Below are positions 18,660-28,246 of a stretch of DNA of 64,000 nucleotides, piece by piece. The notes beneath the pieces are model-generated. The model had not been told where the DNA came from. It ran no database searches and was given only the letters and a program-made list of their open reading frames with translations. Every line of letters begins with the position of its first letter. The first letter of the stretch is position 1. A program made the position numbers and the translations under genes. This DNA is from JANMMJ01 sp964543235 (GTDB lineage Bacteria; Pseudomonadota; Alphaproteobacteria; Rhizobiales; Aestuariivirgaceae), in assembly GCA_964543235.1 (NCBI GenBank), contig CAZIXE010000013.1, forward strand, positions 1 through 64,000, read 5' to 3'.

Positions 18660-18731
18660 TCAGGAGGCGTGACCCTCCGGAGTTCCGATCCGCGTGAAGC
18701 CCCTCAGATACGCATTGATCTCACTCGACAT
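18660..18731 (-). CDS. Putative 23-residue small protein with a near-perfect ribosome binding site
   Basis: The ORF encodes a 23-residue peptide starting MSSEINAYLRGFTRI and ending GHAS. It has a 14-base match to the anti-Shine-Dalgarno complement at optimal spacing. It ends 35 bases before a strong hairpin whose U-tract is best on this strand. The peptide is soluble with no membrane segment or signal. I do not recognise the family. The strength of the initiation site and the terminator argue for a real expressed gene; the tiny size and lack of visible homologues argue for caution. Confidence 0.5.
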   Translation of the reverse strand: MSSEINAYLRGFTRIGTPEGHAS

Positions 18732-18732
18732 C

Positions 18733-18746
18733 GGATCACCTCCTTT
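18733..18746 (-). promoter_or_regulatory. Extended Shine-Dalgarno site of the 23-residue ORF
   Basis: Minus-strand AAAGGAGGTGATCC is fully complementary to the bacterial 16S rRNA 3' tail. AGGAGG ends 7 bases before the ATG at 18731. No other gene in the window has such an extended match. Confidence 0.7.
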
Positions 18747-18874
18747 CGCTTGTTGACACCAAGAACAAGTGTGGCGCTGCCGGCGGGTTGCCGCAAGTGC
18801 TTTCTGCAGCGATTGATCAGCAGGCCAACTCCGGCCATAAGGCAACGTCCATTGCCGATCGCACCGTCTCCGCC

Positions 18875-20539
18875 ATGACCGCCGCCGACCTCATCATCTC
18901 CAACGCCCGCGTCCTTGCCATGGATCTCGCCCGGCCCCGGGCGGAGGCGATCGCCATCAGGGGAAACCGCATAGCCGCGATCGGCAGCCTTGCAGATGTT
19001 GCCGGTTTCAAGGCCCGGCACACCCGCCTCATCGACGCCCAACAGAACACCGTGATGCCGGGCATTGTCGAAAGCCACATGCACCTGTTCATCGGCGCGG
19101 TCGAACTCGACAGCCTGATGGTCAATCATATCAACGGCTTCGATGCCCTTTCGAATGCGGTGCATGAATATGCGGCGAAGCGGCCGGCAGGCTCCGTCAT
19201 CGTCGCCAATGGCGCCACCTATGCGATCATCCGGCCCGAGGCTTGGATCACCCGCCACGATCTCGACCGCATCATCGCCGACCGCCCGTTTCTGCTCGCC
19301 TGCTTCGATCACCACACGATCTGGGCCAATACCAAGGCACTCGAGGCGGCCGGGCTGCTGCACGGCAGGCCATTGCCGCCGGGCAACGAGATCGTGATGG
19401 GTGCCGACGGGCTCGCGACCGGCGAACTCAAGGAGGCGGCCGCCTTCTCACCCGTCCTGGCGCTGACACCGACCGGCGGACGCGAGTGGCTCGGCATGAC
19501 GACGGGTGGCGAACCGCAACCGGCCGCCACGGCAGAACAGCGCGCCATCGACCAGTCTTTTCTCCGGAGTGCTCTCAAATACTGTGCTTCGCTCGGTATC
19601 ACCTCGATCCACAATATGGACGGCAACTGGTACCAGCTCGAACTCCTCGACGGGCTCAGGCAGAACGGCGACCTCACGGCGCGGGTCCAGGTTCCGTTCC
19701 ACCACAAGAACTACTTCGCCACGGAGCGTGTCGATGAGGCGGTCGCGATGCGGGCGCGATACCAAGGCGACATGCTGCATGCGGGGCGGGTCAAGATTTT
19801 CATGGATGGTGTTCTCGAGTCGATGACGGCGCTGATGCTCGACGATTATCCCGGCCACCCGGGCGAGCCCGGCGCGCCGTTGTTCACGCCTGAACAATTC
19901 AATGCGGTGGCGACGCGGGCCGACGCCCACAGGCTGCAGATCAGCGTGCATGCCATCGGCGATGGCGCGGTGAGGCGGACACTGGACGGCTATGCGGCCG
20001 CCCGCGCCGCCAATGGCATCCGCGATTCCCGCCATCGCATCGAGCATATCGAGGTCATCGATCCGGCCGACATTCCGCGCCTTGCCGAACTTGGCGTCAT
20101 CGCCTCGATGCAGCCGGTCGTGGGGCTCGGCGTGCCCGGCGTGCCGCTCGAGCCGTGCCTTTCGCGGATCGGGGAAAAGCTCGCCAATTCATATGCCTGG
20201 CAAACGATCCGGAAGTCGGGTGCGAAGCTGGCCTTCTCCTCCGACTGGCCGGTATCGCCGCTCGATCCGATGCTCGGCATCCAGGCGACACAGACCCATG
20301 TTCCGGTCAGGGCCGAGGCGCCACTGCAGCGCCAGGCCCTGCATGACGCGCTCCACAGTTTCACGGCCGCCGGTGCCTATGCCGAATTCGCCGAGGACAG
20401 GAAAGGCGCACTGAAGCCAGGGCTACTCGCCGATGTCGTGGTGCTCGACCGGGACATCGAGACCTCGCCGGCAGCCGAGATCGCTACGATCAAGCCCGCC
20501 GTCACCATCTGCGACGGCCGCATCACCTACGAAGCATGA
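18875..20539 (+). CDS. Amidohydrolase family 3 (YtcJ-like) metal-dependent hydrolase
   Basis: From ATG 18875 the protein is 554 residues and starts MTAADLIISNARVLAMD; a TTG at 18788 is possible but less likely. The metal site is visible as HxH in VESHMHLFIG (about residues 68-70), HAIGDGAVRRTLD, HRIEHIEVID and FSSDWPVSPLDP, the order seen in YtcJ-like members of the amidohydrolase superfamily. The long insert between the HxH and the later histidines is normal for the group. No Sec signal is apparent, so it is likely cytoplasmic. Substrate is unknown; relatives act on N-acyl or cyclic amides. No convincing ribosome binding site is seen. Confidence 0.85.
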   Translation: MTAADLIISNARVLAMDLARPRAEAIAIRGNRIAAIGSLADVAGFKARHTRLIDAQQNTVMPGIVESHMHLFIGAVELDSLMVNHINGFDALSNAVHEYAAKRPAGSVIVANGATYAIIRPEAWITRHDLDRIIADRPFLLACFDHHTIWANTKALEAAGLLHGRPLPPGNEIVMGADGLATGELKEAAAFSPVLALTPTGGREWLGMTTGGEPQPAATAEQRAIDQSFLRSALKYCASLGITSIHNMDGNWYQLELLDGLRQNGDLTARVQVPFHHKNYFATERVDEAVAMRARYQGDMLHAGRVKIFMDGVLESMTALMLDDYPGHPGEPGAPLFTPEQFNAVATRADAHRLQISVHAIGDGAVRRTLDGYAAARAANGIRDSRHRIEHIEVIDPADIPRLAELGVIASMQPVVGLGVPGVPLEPCLSRIGEKLANSYAWQTIRKSGAKLAFSSDWPVSPLDPMLGIQATQTHVPVRAEAPLQRQALHDALHSFTAAGAYAEFAEDRKGALKPGLLADVVVLDRDIETSPAAEIATIKPAVTICDGRITYEA

Positions 20540-20578
20540 TAGGCTGCCGCCAGCTGATTCCACGCGCCACCACATCCC

Positions 20579-21967
<1,389 letters not shown>

Positions 21968-21988
21968 TCGCGCCCCAAAGGTCCGGCC

Positions 21989-22474
21989 TCAGAGACCGAG
22001 TTGAGCCGCCAGAGCGGCGGTATCGATGAGGCCCCAGTGCTCGGCGATCCGGCCATCCTCCATGCGCACGATGTCGATCGCCTCGATGCTGAAGGTCTTG
22101 CCGGTGGCAGGTGCCCCCATGAACGGCCCGAGATGGCTGCCGCTCAACCTGAACTGCACGGCCAGCAGATCGCCCTGGGCGATGGTGCGCGCCACGCTGA
22201 CATGGAGGTCGGGGAAGCTTTGCCGCAGTTCGGCGAGGCCGGCCTTGAAACCTTCGACATCAGCCGGGTGTCCCGGCCACGGCGCATGGTCGATGAAGGA
22301 GGGCGCAAAATACTGCGCGGCGCTGTCGAGGTTGCCTTGGTTGAATACCGTCGTCACGAGTGCGGCATAGCGCTCAGCATTGCGGGTCGCCGGGTCATCG
22401 GCAAGAGCCAGCCCCGGCAAAATCGCAGCTGCTGAGGCTAGGGCACCAGCCGCGAGGAAGGTCTTGAAGAACAT
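21989..22474 (-). CDS. Exported SnoaL-like (NTF2-fold) protein
   Basis: Start at 22474 (161 residues) is preferred because GAGGAG lies 8 bases upstream; the ATG at 22480 is too close to it. The first 25 residues form a Sec signal peptide (FKTFLAAGALASAAAILPG, cleavage likely after ALA). The mature part shows YFAPSFIDHAPWPGHPADVE, FPDLHVSVARTIAQGD and DIVRMEDGRIAEHWGLID, the pattern of the SnoaL-like polyketide cyclase family. Such proteins bind or isomerise small molecules, but many have no assigned activity. It is divergent from a LysR regulator, which may control it. Confidence 0.85.
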   Translation of the reverse strand: MFFKTFLAAGALASAAAILPGLALADDPATRNAERYAALVTTVFNQGNLDSAAQYFAPSFIDHAPWPGHPADVEGFKAGLAELRQSFPDLHVSVARTIAQGDLLAVQFRLSGSHLGPFMGAPATGKTFSIEAIDIVRMEDGRIAEHWGLIDTAALAAQLGL

Positions 22475-22492
22475 GGGCATTTCTCCTCTTTT

Positions 22493-22508
22493 CCGCGATT
22501 ATTCGCGG
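22493..22508. promoter_or_regulatory. Inverted repeat upstream of the SnoaL-like gene
   Basis: CCGCGA, TTAT, TCGCGG: a perfect 6-bp inverted repeat 19-34 bases before the SnoaL-like start, in the 144-base gap shared with the LysR gene. It may be a protein binding site; function is inferred. Confidence 0.4.
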
Positions 22509-22589
22509 GTTGGAAGGCGATCATCAATTCGGTTCAGGTGCCGGCATGGCGACAATGACAGGCTGGACGCCGCGAAAAAAGCAGTGAGA

Positions 22590-22608
22590 TTGCAGGTTCG
22601 GCGTGCAA
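22590..22608. promoter_or_regulatory. Inverted repeat upstream of the LysR gene
   Basis: TTGCA and TGCAA separated by 9 bases, centred about 20 bases before the LysR start. The spacing and dyad symmetry fit a LysR-type operator used for autoregulation, but the match is short. Confidence 0.35.
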
Positions 22609-22618
22609 AAATGCAGGC

Positions 22619-23545
22619 ATGAACTGGGATGATCTGCGCTTCGTCCTGGCGGTCCATCGCCACAATACGCTGGCGGCTGCGGGCCGCGACCTTGGTGTCG
22701 ATCCGACCACTGTCGGCCGCCGCATCCTCGCCGTCGAACGGCAGCTGCGCACGCGGTTGTTCGACCGGACCAGCGAGGGCTTTGCCGCAACCGAGGCCGG
22801 TTTGATCGCCATAACCCATGCCGAGGCCATTGAGGGCCGGGCCCTGGCGCTGGCCAGCGAGGTCGAGGGCAGTGACGCCAGGATCGAGGGCCCGGTCTGC
22901 ATTACGGCCCTCGATGCCCTGATCGACGGGTTCATCATTCCCCATCTGCCGCCGCTGCTGGCCAGGCATCCGCGGCTTGAATTGACGTTCTCGTCGGACT
23001 TCAGGCTCCTCGATCTGTCGCGGCGCGAGGCCGACATTGCGCTGCGCCCGTCACCGCCCGGCCATCCCGATGCCGTCGGTCGCCGCCTCGGCCGCCAGGC
23101 GAGCGCCCTCTATGTGGCCCGCCGCGCGGCGTTCGACGGCGACCCGCCGATCATCTCCTATCCGCGCGGCATGGACACTTCGCCCATCGCGACGATGCTC
23201 CGCGCCGCGTTGCCGGCATCGCGGGTCGCAGGGCGCGGCAACAGCGAATCGCATATCCAGTCGCTGGTCCGGGCGGGGATCGGGGTCGGACTCATTGACT
23301 GTTTTGCCGGTGATCCCGACCCCCTGCTGCGGCGGTTCCGGCCCGAGCCGCTGTTCACCTACGACATGTGGGCGGTGGCCCATGTCGATGTGCGGCAGCT
23401 GCCGCGGGTGCGCGTCATCCTCGATTTTCTGACGCAACTCTTTTCCGAACATGCCGAACTCCTGGCCGGCAATGCCGCCGGGCAGGCCGAACTCCAGGCG
23501 GGCGAGCGGAAACGCACTGGAAGCCGCGGCAAAAGCCCAATATAA
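22619..23545 (+). CDS. LysR-family transcriptional regulator
   Basis: The 308-residue protein starts MNWDDLRFVLAVHRHNTLAA and has the LysR winged helix-turn-helix over about residues 1-60, with GVDPTTVGRRILAVERQL as recognition region. The effector-binding domain follows from about residue 85. The HTH resembles the NWDDLR subgroup common in alphaproteobacteria. It is divergently transcribed from the exported SnoaL-like gene, and two inverted repeats lie between them. This suggests, without proof, that it regulates that neighbour and itself. The C-terminal 25 residues are basic and low in complexity. Confidence 0.93.
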   Translation: MNWDDLRFVLAVHRHNTLAAAGRDLGVDPTTVGRRILAVERQLRTRLFDRTSEGFAATEAGLIAITHAEAIEGRALALASEVEGSDARIEGPVCITALDALIDGFIIPHLPPLLARHPRLELTFSSDFRLLDLSRREADIALRPSPPGHPDAVGRRLGRQASALYVARRAAFDGDPPIISYPRGMDTSPIATMLRAALPASRVAGRGNSESHIQSLVRAGIGVGLIDCFAGDPDPLLRRFRPEPLFTYDMWAVAHVDVRQLPRVRVILDFLTQLFSEHAELLAGNAAGQAELQAGERKRTGSRGKSPI

Positions 23546-23575
23546 GTTGCCCCAAGCGTGGGGGGATTGCTGCCG

Positions 23576-24277
23576 ATGCCGTTTCAACTTCTCGACCTCA
23601 TTCTCTTCGGGATCATGCTGATTTCGGGGCTTCTGGCGCTGATGCGCGGATTCACCCGGGAGGTCCTGTCGCTGGTGGCCTGGGGCGCGGCCGCGGTCGG
23701 CGGCTTCCTGGCGGCGTTCAACCCGCAGCTCGTCGAACTGGCGAGCCAGTATGTCGAGCCGGAGATCGTGGCGCGAATCGCCGCCGGCGGCATCGTGTTT
23801 CTGGTGGTGCTGATCATCGTCTCGCTGGTCTCCGTCAAGATCGCCGATTTCATCCTCGATTCGGCGGCCGGCACCTTCGATCGCACGCTTGGCTTCATCT
23901 ACGGGCTGGCCCGCGGCCTGGTGCTGGTCGCCGTCGCCTATCTCTTCTACGGCTGGCTGACGCCGCCCGACCGGCAGGAAGAATGGGTTCGCAATGCCCA
24001 TTCGCTGCCCTACATCAAGTCGGTCGGTAACTTCATTCTCGATTTCATCCCGCCGGACATTGCGGAGACCCTTAGAAATACCGCAATCTTGAGCAATCCG
24101 CCGGCGGCAGGCAGTCAGCCGCCAGCCAGCGGCGAAGCGCCTCAACCCGGTGAAGAGGGTTACAAAAGTGACGATATCAATGGCTTGGATCAATTGAATC
24201 AGGGCCTCCAGCCCTCGCAGGGCGGCGCACAGCCCGCGCAGGAACCGGCTTTTGGCGGTCAGGCGAACCCCAACTGA
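23576..24277 (+). CDS. cvpA: CvpA family membrane protein
   Basis: From ATG 23576 (GGGGGGATTGCTGCC upstream) it is 233 residues. Four hydrophobic segments cover about residues 3-160, with LLALMRGFTREVLSLVAWG typical of CvpA. The family was named for colicin V production and is linked to envelope homeostasis; its molecular activity is not settled. The C-terminal 70 residues are Pro/Gln/Gly-rich and probably disordered. purF starts 9 bases downstream, the conserved cvpA-purF arrangement. Confidence 0.93.
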   Translation: MPFQLLDLILFGIMLISGLLALMRGFTREVLSLVAWGAAAVGGFLAAFNPQLVELASQYVEPEIVARIAAGGIVFLVVLIIVSLVSVKIADFILDSAAGTFDRTLGFIYGLARGLVLVAVAYLFYGWLTPPDRQEEWVRNAHSLPYIKSVGNFILDFIPPDIAETLRNTAILSNPPAAGSQPPASGEAPQPGEEGYKSDDINGLDQLNQGLQPSQGGAQPAQEPAFGGQANPN

Positions 24278-24286
24278 GGATCGAGC

Positions 24287-25699
24287 ATGTGTGGTGTCTT
24301 TGGAATCCATGGCCATGACGACGCCGCGGCGCTGACGGCGCTCGGGCTGCATGCCCTGCAGCATCGCGGGCAGGAAGCCGCCGGCATCGTCGCCTTCGAC
24401 GGTGAGCGCTTCCACGCCGAGCGGCGCATGGGTCTGGTTGGCGATCATTTTTCCAACGAGGCCACCATCAGCCGGCTCAGGGGCCGGGCGGCCCTCGGGC
24501 ATGTGCGCTACTCCACCACCGGCGAGACCATCCTGCGCAACGTGCAGCCGTTGTTTGCCGAACTCGCCGCCGGCGGCCTGGCGATCGCCCACAATGGCAA
24601 CCTTACCAACGGCCTGACGCTTCGGCGCGAACTGATCGCGCAAGGCGCCATCTGCCAGTCGACCTCCGACACCGAAGTCATCCTGCATCTGGTGGCGCGC
24701 TCGCAGCGGCCCCGGCTTGTCGAGCGCTACATCGATGCGCTGCGGGCCATCGAAGGCGCCTGGGCGCTTGTGGCGCTGTCCAACAAGAAGCTGATCGGGG
24801 CGCGCGATCCGCTCGGCATCCGGCCGCTGATCCTGGGTGAACTCAACGGCGCGCATATCCTGTGCTCGGAGACCTGCGCGCTGGACATCATCGGCGCCAA
24901 GTTCGTGCGCGAGATCGAGAACGGCGAAGTGGTGGTCATCTCCGATGACGGCGTGCAGTCGCTCAGGCCGTTCCCGCGGATGCCGATCCGCCCGTGCATC
25001 TTCGAGTACATCTATTTCTCGCGGCCTGACTCGGTGCTGGGCGGAAGATCCGTCTATGAGGTGCGCAAGGCGATGGGCAAGCAGCTGGCGATCGAGTCGC
25101 CGGCCAATGCCGACATCGTGCTGCCGGTTCCCGATTCGGGCGTGCCGGCGGCGATCGGCTACGCCCAGCAGCTTGGCCTTCCCTTCGAACTCGGCATCAT
25201 CCGCAACCACTATGTCGGACGCACCTTCATCGAGCCGACGCAGACCATCCGCTCGCTCGGCGTCAAGCTCAAGCACAATGCCAATCGCGCCGCCGTGGCC
25301 GGCAAGCGCGTGGTGCTGGTCGACGATTCGATCGTGCGCGGCACCACCTCGGTCAAGATCGTGCGCATGATGTATGAGGCCGGGGCCCGTGAGGTGCATA
25401 TGCGGATTGCCAGCCCGCCGATCACCCATCCCGATTTCTACGGCATCGACACGCCAGAGCAGGAACACCTGCTGGCCGCCACCCATTCCCTGGAAGAGAT
25501 GCGGCGCTACATCGGCGTCGATTCGCTCGCCTTCTCATCGGTCGATGGCATCTATCGCGCCGCAGGCTATCCGGGGCGCGATGCCATCCGGCCGCAGTTC
25601 ACCGATCACTGCTTCACCGGCGATTACCCGACCCACCTCACCGATATCGTCGGCGAGCACGCCAAGCAGCAATTGTCACTGCTGGCCGAGGCCGGGTAA
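24287..25699 (+). CDS. purF: Amidophosphoribosyltransferase
   Basis: PurF catalyses the first committed step of purine synthesis, making phosphoribosylamine from PRPP and glutamine. The 470-residue protein begins MCGVFGIHGHDDAAAL, so Cys2 becomes the N-terminal nucleophile of the class II glutaminase domain after Met removal. No long propeptide precedes it. ALGHVRYSTTG and IAHNGNLTN belong to that domain. The PRPP loop VVLVDDSIVRGTTS lies near residue 350. cvpA is just upstream and a LysE-type exporter converges 13 bases downstream. Confidence 0.97.
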   Translation: MCGVFGIHGHDDAAALTALGLHALQHRGQEAAGIVAFDGERFHAERRMGLVGDHFSNEATISRLRGRAALGHVRYSTTGETILRNVQPLFAELAAGGLAIAHNGNLTNGLTLRRELIAQGAICQSTSDTEVILHLVARSQRPRLVERYIDALRAIEGAWALVALSNKKLIGARDPLGIRPLILGELNGAHILCSETCALDIIGAKFVREIENGEVVVISDDGVQSLRPFPRMPIRPCIFEYIYFSRPDSVLGGRSVYEVRKAMGKQLAIESPANADIVLPVPDSGVPAAIGYAQQLGLPFELGIIRNHYVGRTFIEPTQTIRSLGVKLKHNANRAAVAGKRVVLVDDSIVRGTTSVKIVRMMYEAGAREVHMRIASPPITHPDFYGIDTPEQEHLLAATHSLEEMRRYIGVDSLAFSSVDGIYRAAGYPGRDAIRPQFTDHCFTGDYPTHLTDIVGEHAKQQLSLLAEAG

Positions 25700-25712
25700 T
25701 CGGCTGCGCGAT

Positions 25713-26330
25713 CTATCCGCCCGATCTCACCGCCGCAGTCGCCAACCCGGCACCCACCAGCAGGGCGCCGCCGGTCTTGTTGACGGCGCCGATGGCGCGC
25801 GGATTGCGCACGAGTTTGCGGGCCCGCGAAGCCACCAGCGCATAGCCCAGGGCGTTGGCGAAGGCGAGCACCAGGAAGGTCGCCTCGAAGATCAGCATCT
25901 GGGTCCAGAAATCGCCATGGGGGTTCAGGAACTGCGGCAGGAAGGCGACGAAGAAAGCGATGCCCTTGGGATTGAGCGTGGTTACGAGCCAGGCGTGACC
26001 CAGCATCCTTGCGGCCGATGACCTGCCGGTGCGCTCGGCCGCGTCGAGGGTTCCGCCGGCCCGGAACAACCTGATGCCGAGATATACGAGATAGGCGGCG
26101 CCGGCGAATTTGAGCACGGTGAACAGGGTCGCCGAAGCCATCAGCAGGGCGCCGATGCCGAGAATGGACAGCGTCATGGCGGTGAAATCGCCCAGTGCCA
26201 CGCCCACCGCCATGGGCAAGGCCGTGCGCCAGCCCTGCCCCAGCGCATAGGAGACGACGAGCAGGACGGTGGGGCCCGGAATCAGCACGAGGATCGCGGA
26301 TGCCGCCACGAAGGCCAGCCAGATTTGCAA
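25713..26330 (-). CDS. LysE/RhtB family amino-acid exporter
   Basis: A 205-residue inner-membrane protein of the LysE/RhtB family. The N-terminal helix reads IWLAFVAASAILVLIPGPTV, with the family PGP motif, and NPKGIAFFVAFLPQF marks the central conserved segment. Five to six hydrophobic helices fit the usual topology. The start is TTG at 26330: an in-frame TGA lies two codons upstream and no ATG gives a family-like N-terminus. A Shine-Dalgarno match is weak. Exported substrate is unknown (homoserine, threonine or similar in relatives). Confidence 0.88.
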   Translation of the reverse strand: MQIWLAFVAASAILVLIPGPTVLLVVSYALGQGWRTALPMAVGVALGDFTAMTLSILGIGALLMASATLFTVLKFAGAAYLVYLGIRLFRAGGTLDAAERTGRSSAARMLGHAWLVTTLNPKGIAFFVAFLPQFLNPHGDFWTQMLIFEATFLVLAFANALGYALVASRARKLVRNPRAIGAVNKTGGALLVGAGLATAAVRSGG

Positions 26331-26410
26331 GCATCATGAGATGAAACCTTTTTTGGGAGGATGCCGAAATCTACCCTATCCACCGCGCGATGTCAAGGAT
26401 TATTTAGCTA

Positions 26411-27766
26411 TCACTGCCATAAACTAGTAGCAATGTCCCACAAAAGCTTCAGATTCAGGAGGATGATCAAAGCGGCAATCACTGCCGAGACCCAGGTCAG
26501 CCACCCCGGCGAAACCAGGTCGCCCATCTTGCCGCGATCGCGCGTGAACGTGACCAGCGGCACGATGGCAAAGGGCAGCTGGAAGGCAAGGATGACCTGC
26601 GACAGGATCAGCAGCGCCCCGGTGCCGTCGGCGCCGTAGTAAACTGTCACGGCGGCGGCCGGCACGATCGCCACCATGCGGGTGACCAGCCGCCGGAGCC
26701 AGGCGGGCATGCGGAAATTGAGGAAGCCTTCCATGACGATCTGCCCCGCCATGGTGGCCGTCACGGTGGAATTGAGCCCGCAGCAGAGCAGCGCGACGGC
26801 GAAGAGATAGGGCGCCAGCATCGAGTTCAGCATCGGCTGCAGCATGGAATGCGCCTCGCCGATCTCGGCCACCCGGGTGGCGCCGGCCTCGTGGAAGGTC
26901 GCAGCGGCGAGGATCAGGATCGAGGCGTTGATCAGCAGCGCAAACATCAGCGCCACGGTCGAGTCGAAGGTCGCGAACTTCAGCGCCGCGCGCTTCTCGG
27001 AAAGCGTGTCGCCATAGGCGCGGGTCTGAACGATGCCCGAGTGCAGGTAGAGGTTATGCGGCATCACCGTGGCCCCGATGATGCCGAGAGCCAAGTAGAG
27101 CATGGCGGGGTTGCGGACAATGTCGGTGGTCGGCGCGAAGCCGCGGATGACATCGCCCCACACCGGATCGGCGAGTGCGATCTGGATGAAGAAGGCGACG
27201 AAGATCACCCCGAGCAGCGCGATGATGAACGCCTCGATCCAGCGAAAGCCCATTTTCTGCAGGTAGAGGATCAGGAAGACATCGAGGGCCGTGATGACCA
27301 CGCCGATTTCCAGCGGAATGCCGAATAGCAGGTTGAGACCGATGGCGGTGCCGACCACTTCGGCAATGTCGGTGGCGATTATTGCGATCTCGGCGAAGAG
27401 CCAGAGCACCCAGGCGACGGGAGCGGGATAGGCATCGCGGCAGGCCTGGGCAAGATCGCGGCCGCTGCCGATCGCCAGCCTGGCACAGAGGCTTTGCAGG
27501 ATGATGGCCATGATGTTGGACAGCATGGCCACAAACAGCAGCGCGTAGCCGAACTGGGCTCCGCCGGCGAGCGAGGTCGCCCAGTTGCCGGGATCCATGT
27601 AGCCCACGGCCACCAGATAGCCGGGGCCCACAAAGGACACGGCACGGCGGAAGAAGCTGCCGTGTCGGCGAATGGAGATGGAGCGGTGGACGTCCGACAG
27701 CGAGGCCTCGCCGCGGGCGCGGCGCCAGCCCATCAGCCGGTCGAGATCAGCGGACATTTCGGACAT
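26411..27766 (-). CDS. mntH: Nramp-family manganese transporter
   Basis: A proton-coupled divalent metal importer of the inner membrane, 451 residues. The metal-binding DPGN motif in YMDPGNWATSLAGG is at about 58-61, and the second metal motif MPHN occurs in GATVMPHNLYLHSG near 235. Eleven hydrophobic helices are consistent with the family. It is divergent from mntR, and the 49 bases between them hold a strong MntR-type palindrome, so repression by manganese-loaded MntR is likely. A second in-frame ATG at 27757 is an alternative start. Confidence 0.96.
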   Translation of the reverse strand: MSEMSADLDRLMGWRRARGEASLSDVHRSISIRRHGSFFRRAVSFVGPGYLVAVGYMDPGNWATSLAGGAQFGYALLFVAMLSNIMAIILQSLCARLAIGSGRDLAQACRDAYPAPVAWVLWLFAEIAIIATDIAEVVGTAIGLNLLFGIPLEIGVVITALDVFLILYLQKMGFRWIEAFIIALLGVIFVAFFIQIALADPVWGDVIRGFAPTTDIVRNPAMLYLALGIIGATVMPHNLYLHSGIVQTRAYGDTLSEKRAALKFATFDSTVALMFALLINASILILAAATFHEAGATRVAEIGEAHSMLQPMLNSMLAPYLFAVALLCCGLNSTVTATMAGQIVMEGFLNFRMPAWLRRLVTRMVAIVPAAAVTVYYGADGTGALLILSQVILAFQLPFAIVPLVTFTRDRGKMGDLVSPGWLTWVSAVIAALIILLNLKLLWDIATSLWQ

Positions 27767-27773
27767 GGATAAG

Positions 27774-27810
27774 ATTTAGCATTGGCTAAATGTCTTGCAA
27801 TGGGTTAAAT
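27774..27810. promoter_or_regulatory. MntR box(es) between mntH and mntR
   Basis: ATTTAGC, ATTG, GCTAAAT at 27774-27791 is a perfect 7-bp dyad. Its core TAGC-N4-GCTA matches the known E. coli MntR site. A weaker related copy, TTGCAATGGGTTAAAT, follows at 27795-27810. The position in the divergent promoter fits control of both genes. Confidence 0.8.
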
Positions 27811-27815
27811 CATAG

Positions 27816-28229
27816 ATGATGAAAACCCATGCTGGCGTTGCGGCTTTCCGGCGCACGCGGGCCGACCACCAGGGCGAGCTCGCCGCGGACTATGTCGAGC
27901 TGATCGCCGAACTCATCGAGGAGAAAGGCGAGGCGCGGGCCAGCGAGATGGCGCAGCGACTCGGCGTTTCCAACGCGACGGTGACGAAGACCCTGAAGCG
28001 GCTGCAGGATGAGAAGCTCATCGCGCAGGAGCCATACCGCGCCATCTTTCTCACCGCGGAAGGCAAGCGCCTGGCCAGCGAGGGCCGGCGGCGGCATCGC
28101 ATAGTTGTCGATTTCCTGATCAGGCTCGGGGTGCCGCTCGAGGTGGCACGAATCGACGCCGAAGGCATCGAACACCATGTCAGCGACGAAACGCTGGCGG
28201 CCATGACGCGCTTCCTTTCACGCGCGTAA
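27816..28229 (+). CDS. mntR: Manganese-responsive regulator MntR (DtxR family)
   Basis: The 137-residue protein contains the helix-turn-helix segment ASEMAQRLGVSNATVTKTLK at about 43-62, followed by a dimerisation and metal-binding region with RRHRIVVDFLIRLGVP and EGIEHHVSDETLAAM. Conserved Glu/His residues in EGIEHH are the usual metal ligands. There is no SH3-like C-terminal domain, as expected for MntR and unlike DtxR/IdeR. It is divergent from mntH, the expected target. It converges with rsmB. Confidence 0.93.
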   Translation: MMKTHAGVAAFRRTRADHQGELAADYVELIAELIEEKGEARASEMAQRLGVSNATVTKTLKRLQDEKLIAQEPYRAIFLTAEGKRLASEGRRRHRIVVDFLIRLGVPLEVARIDAEGIEHHVSDETLAAMTRFLSRA

Positions 28230-28246
28230 CCGAAGCTGCTTCCTGT

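Noticed and set aside
18733..18747. Remnant of a 16S rRNA gene 3' end
   Set aside because: GGATCACCTCCTTTC is identical to the 16S tail, but no other 16S sequence surrounds it. On the minus strand it is ideally spaced before an ATG, so a ribosome binding site explains it better.
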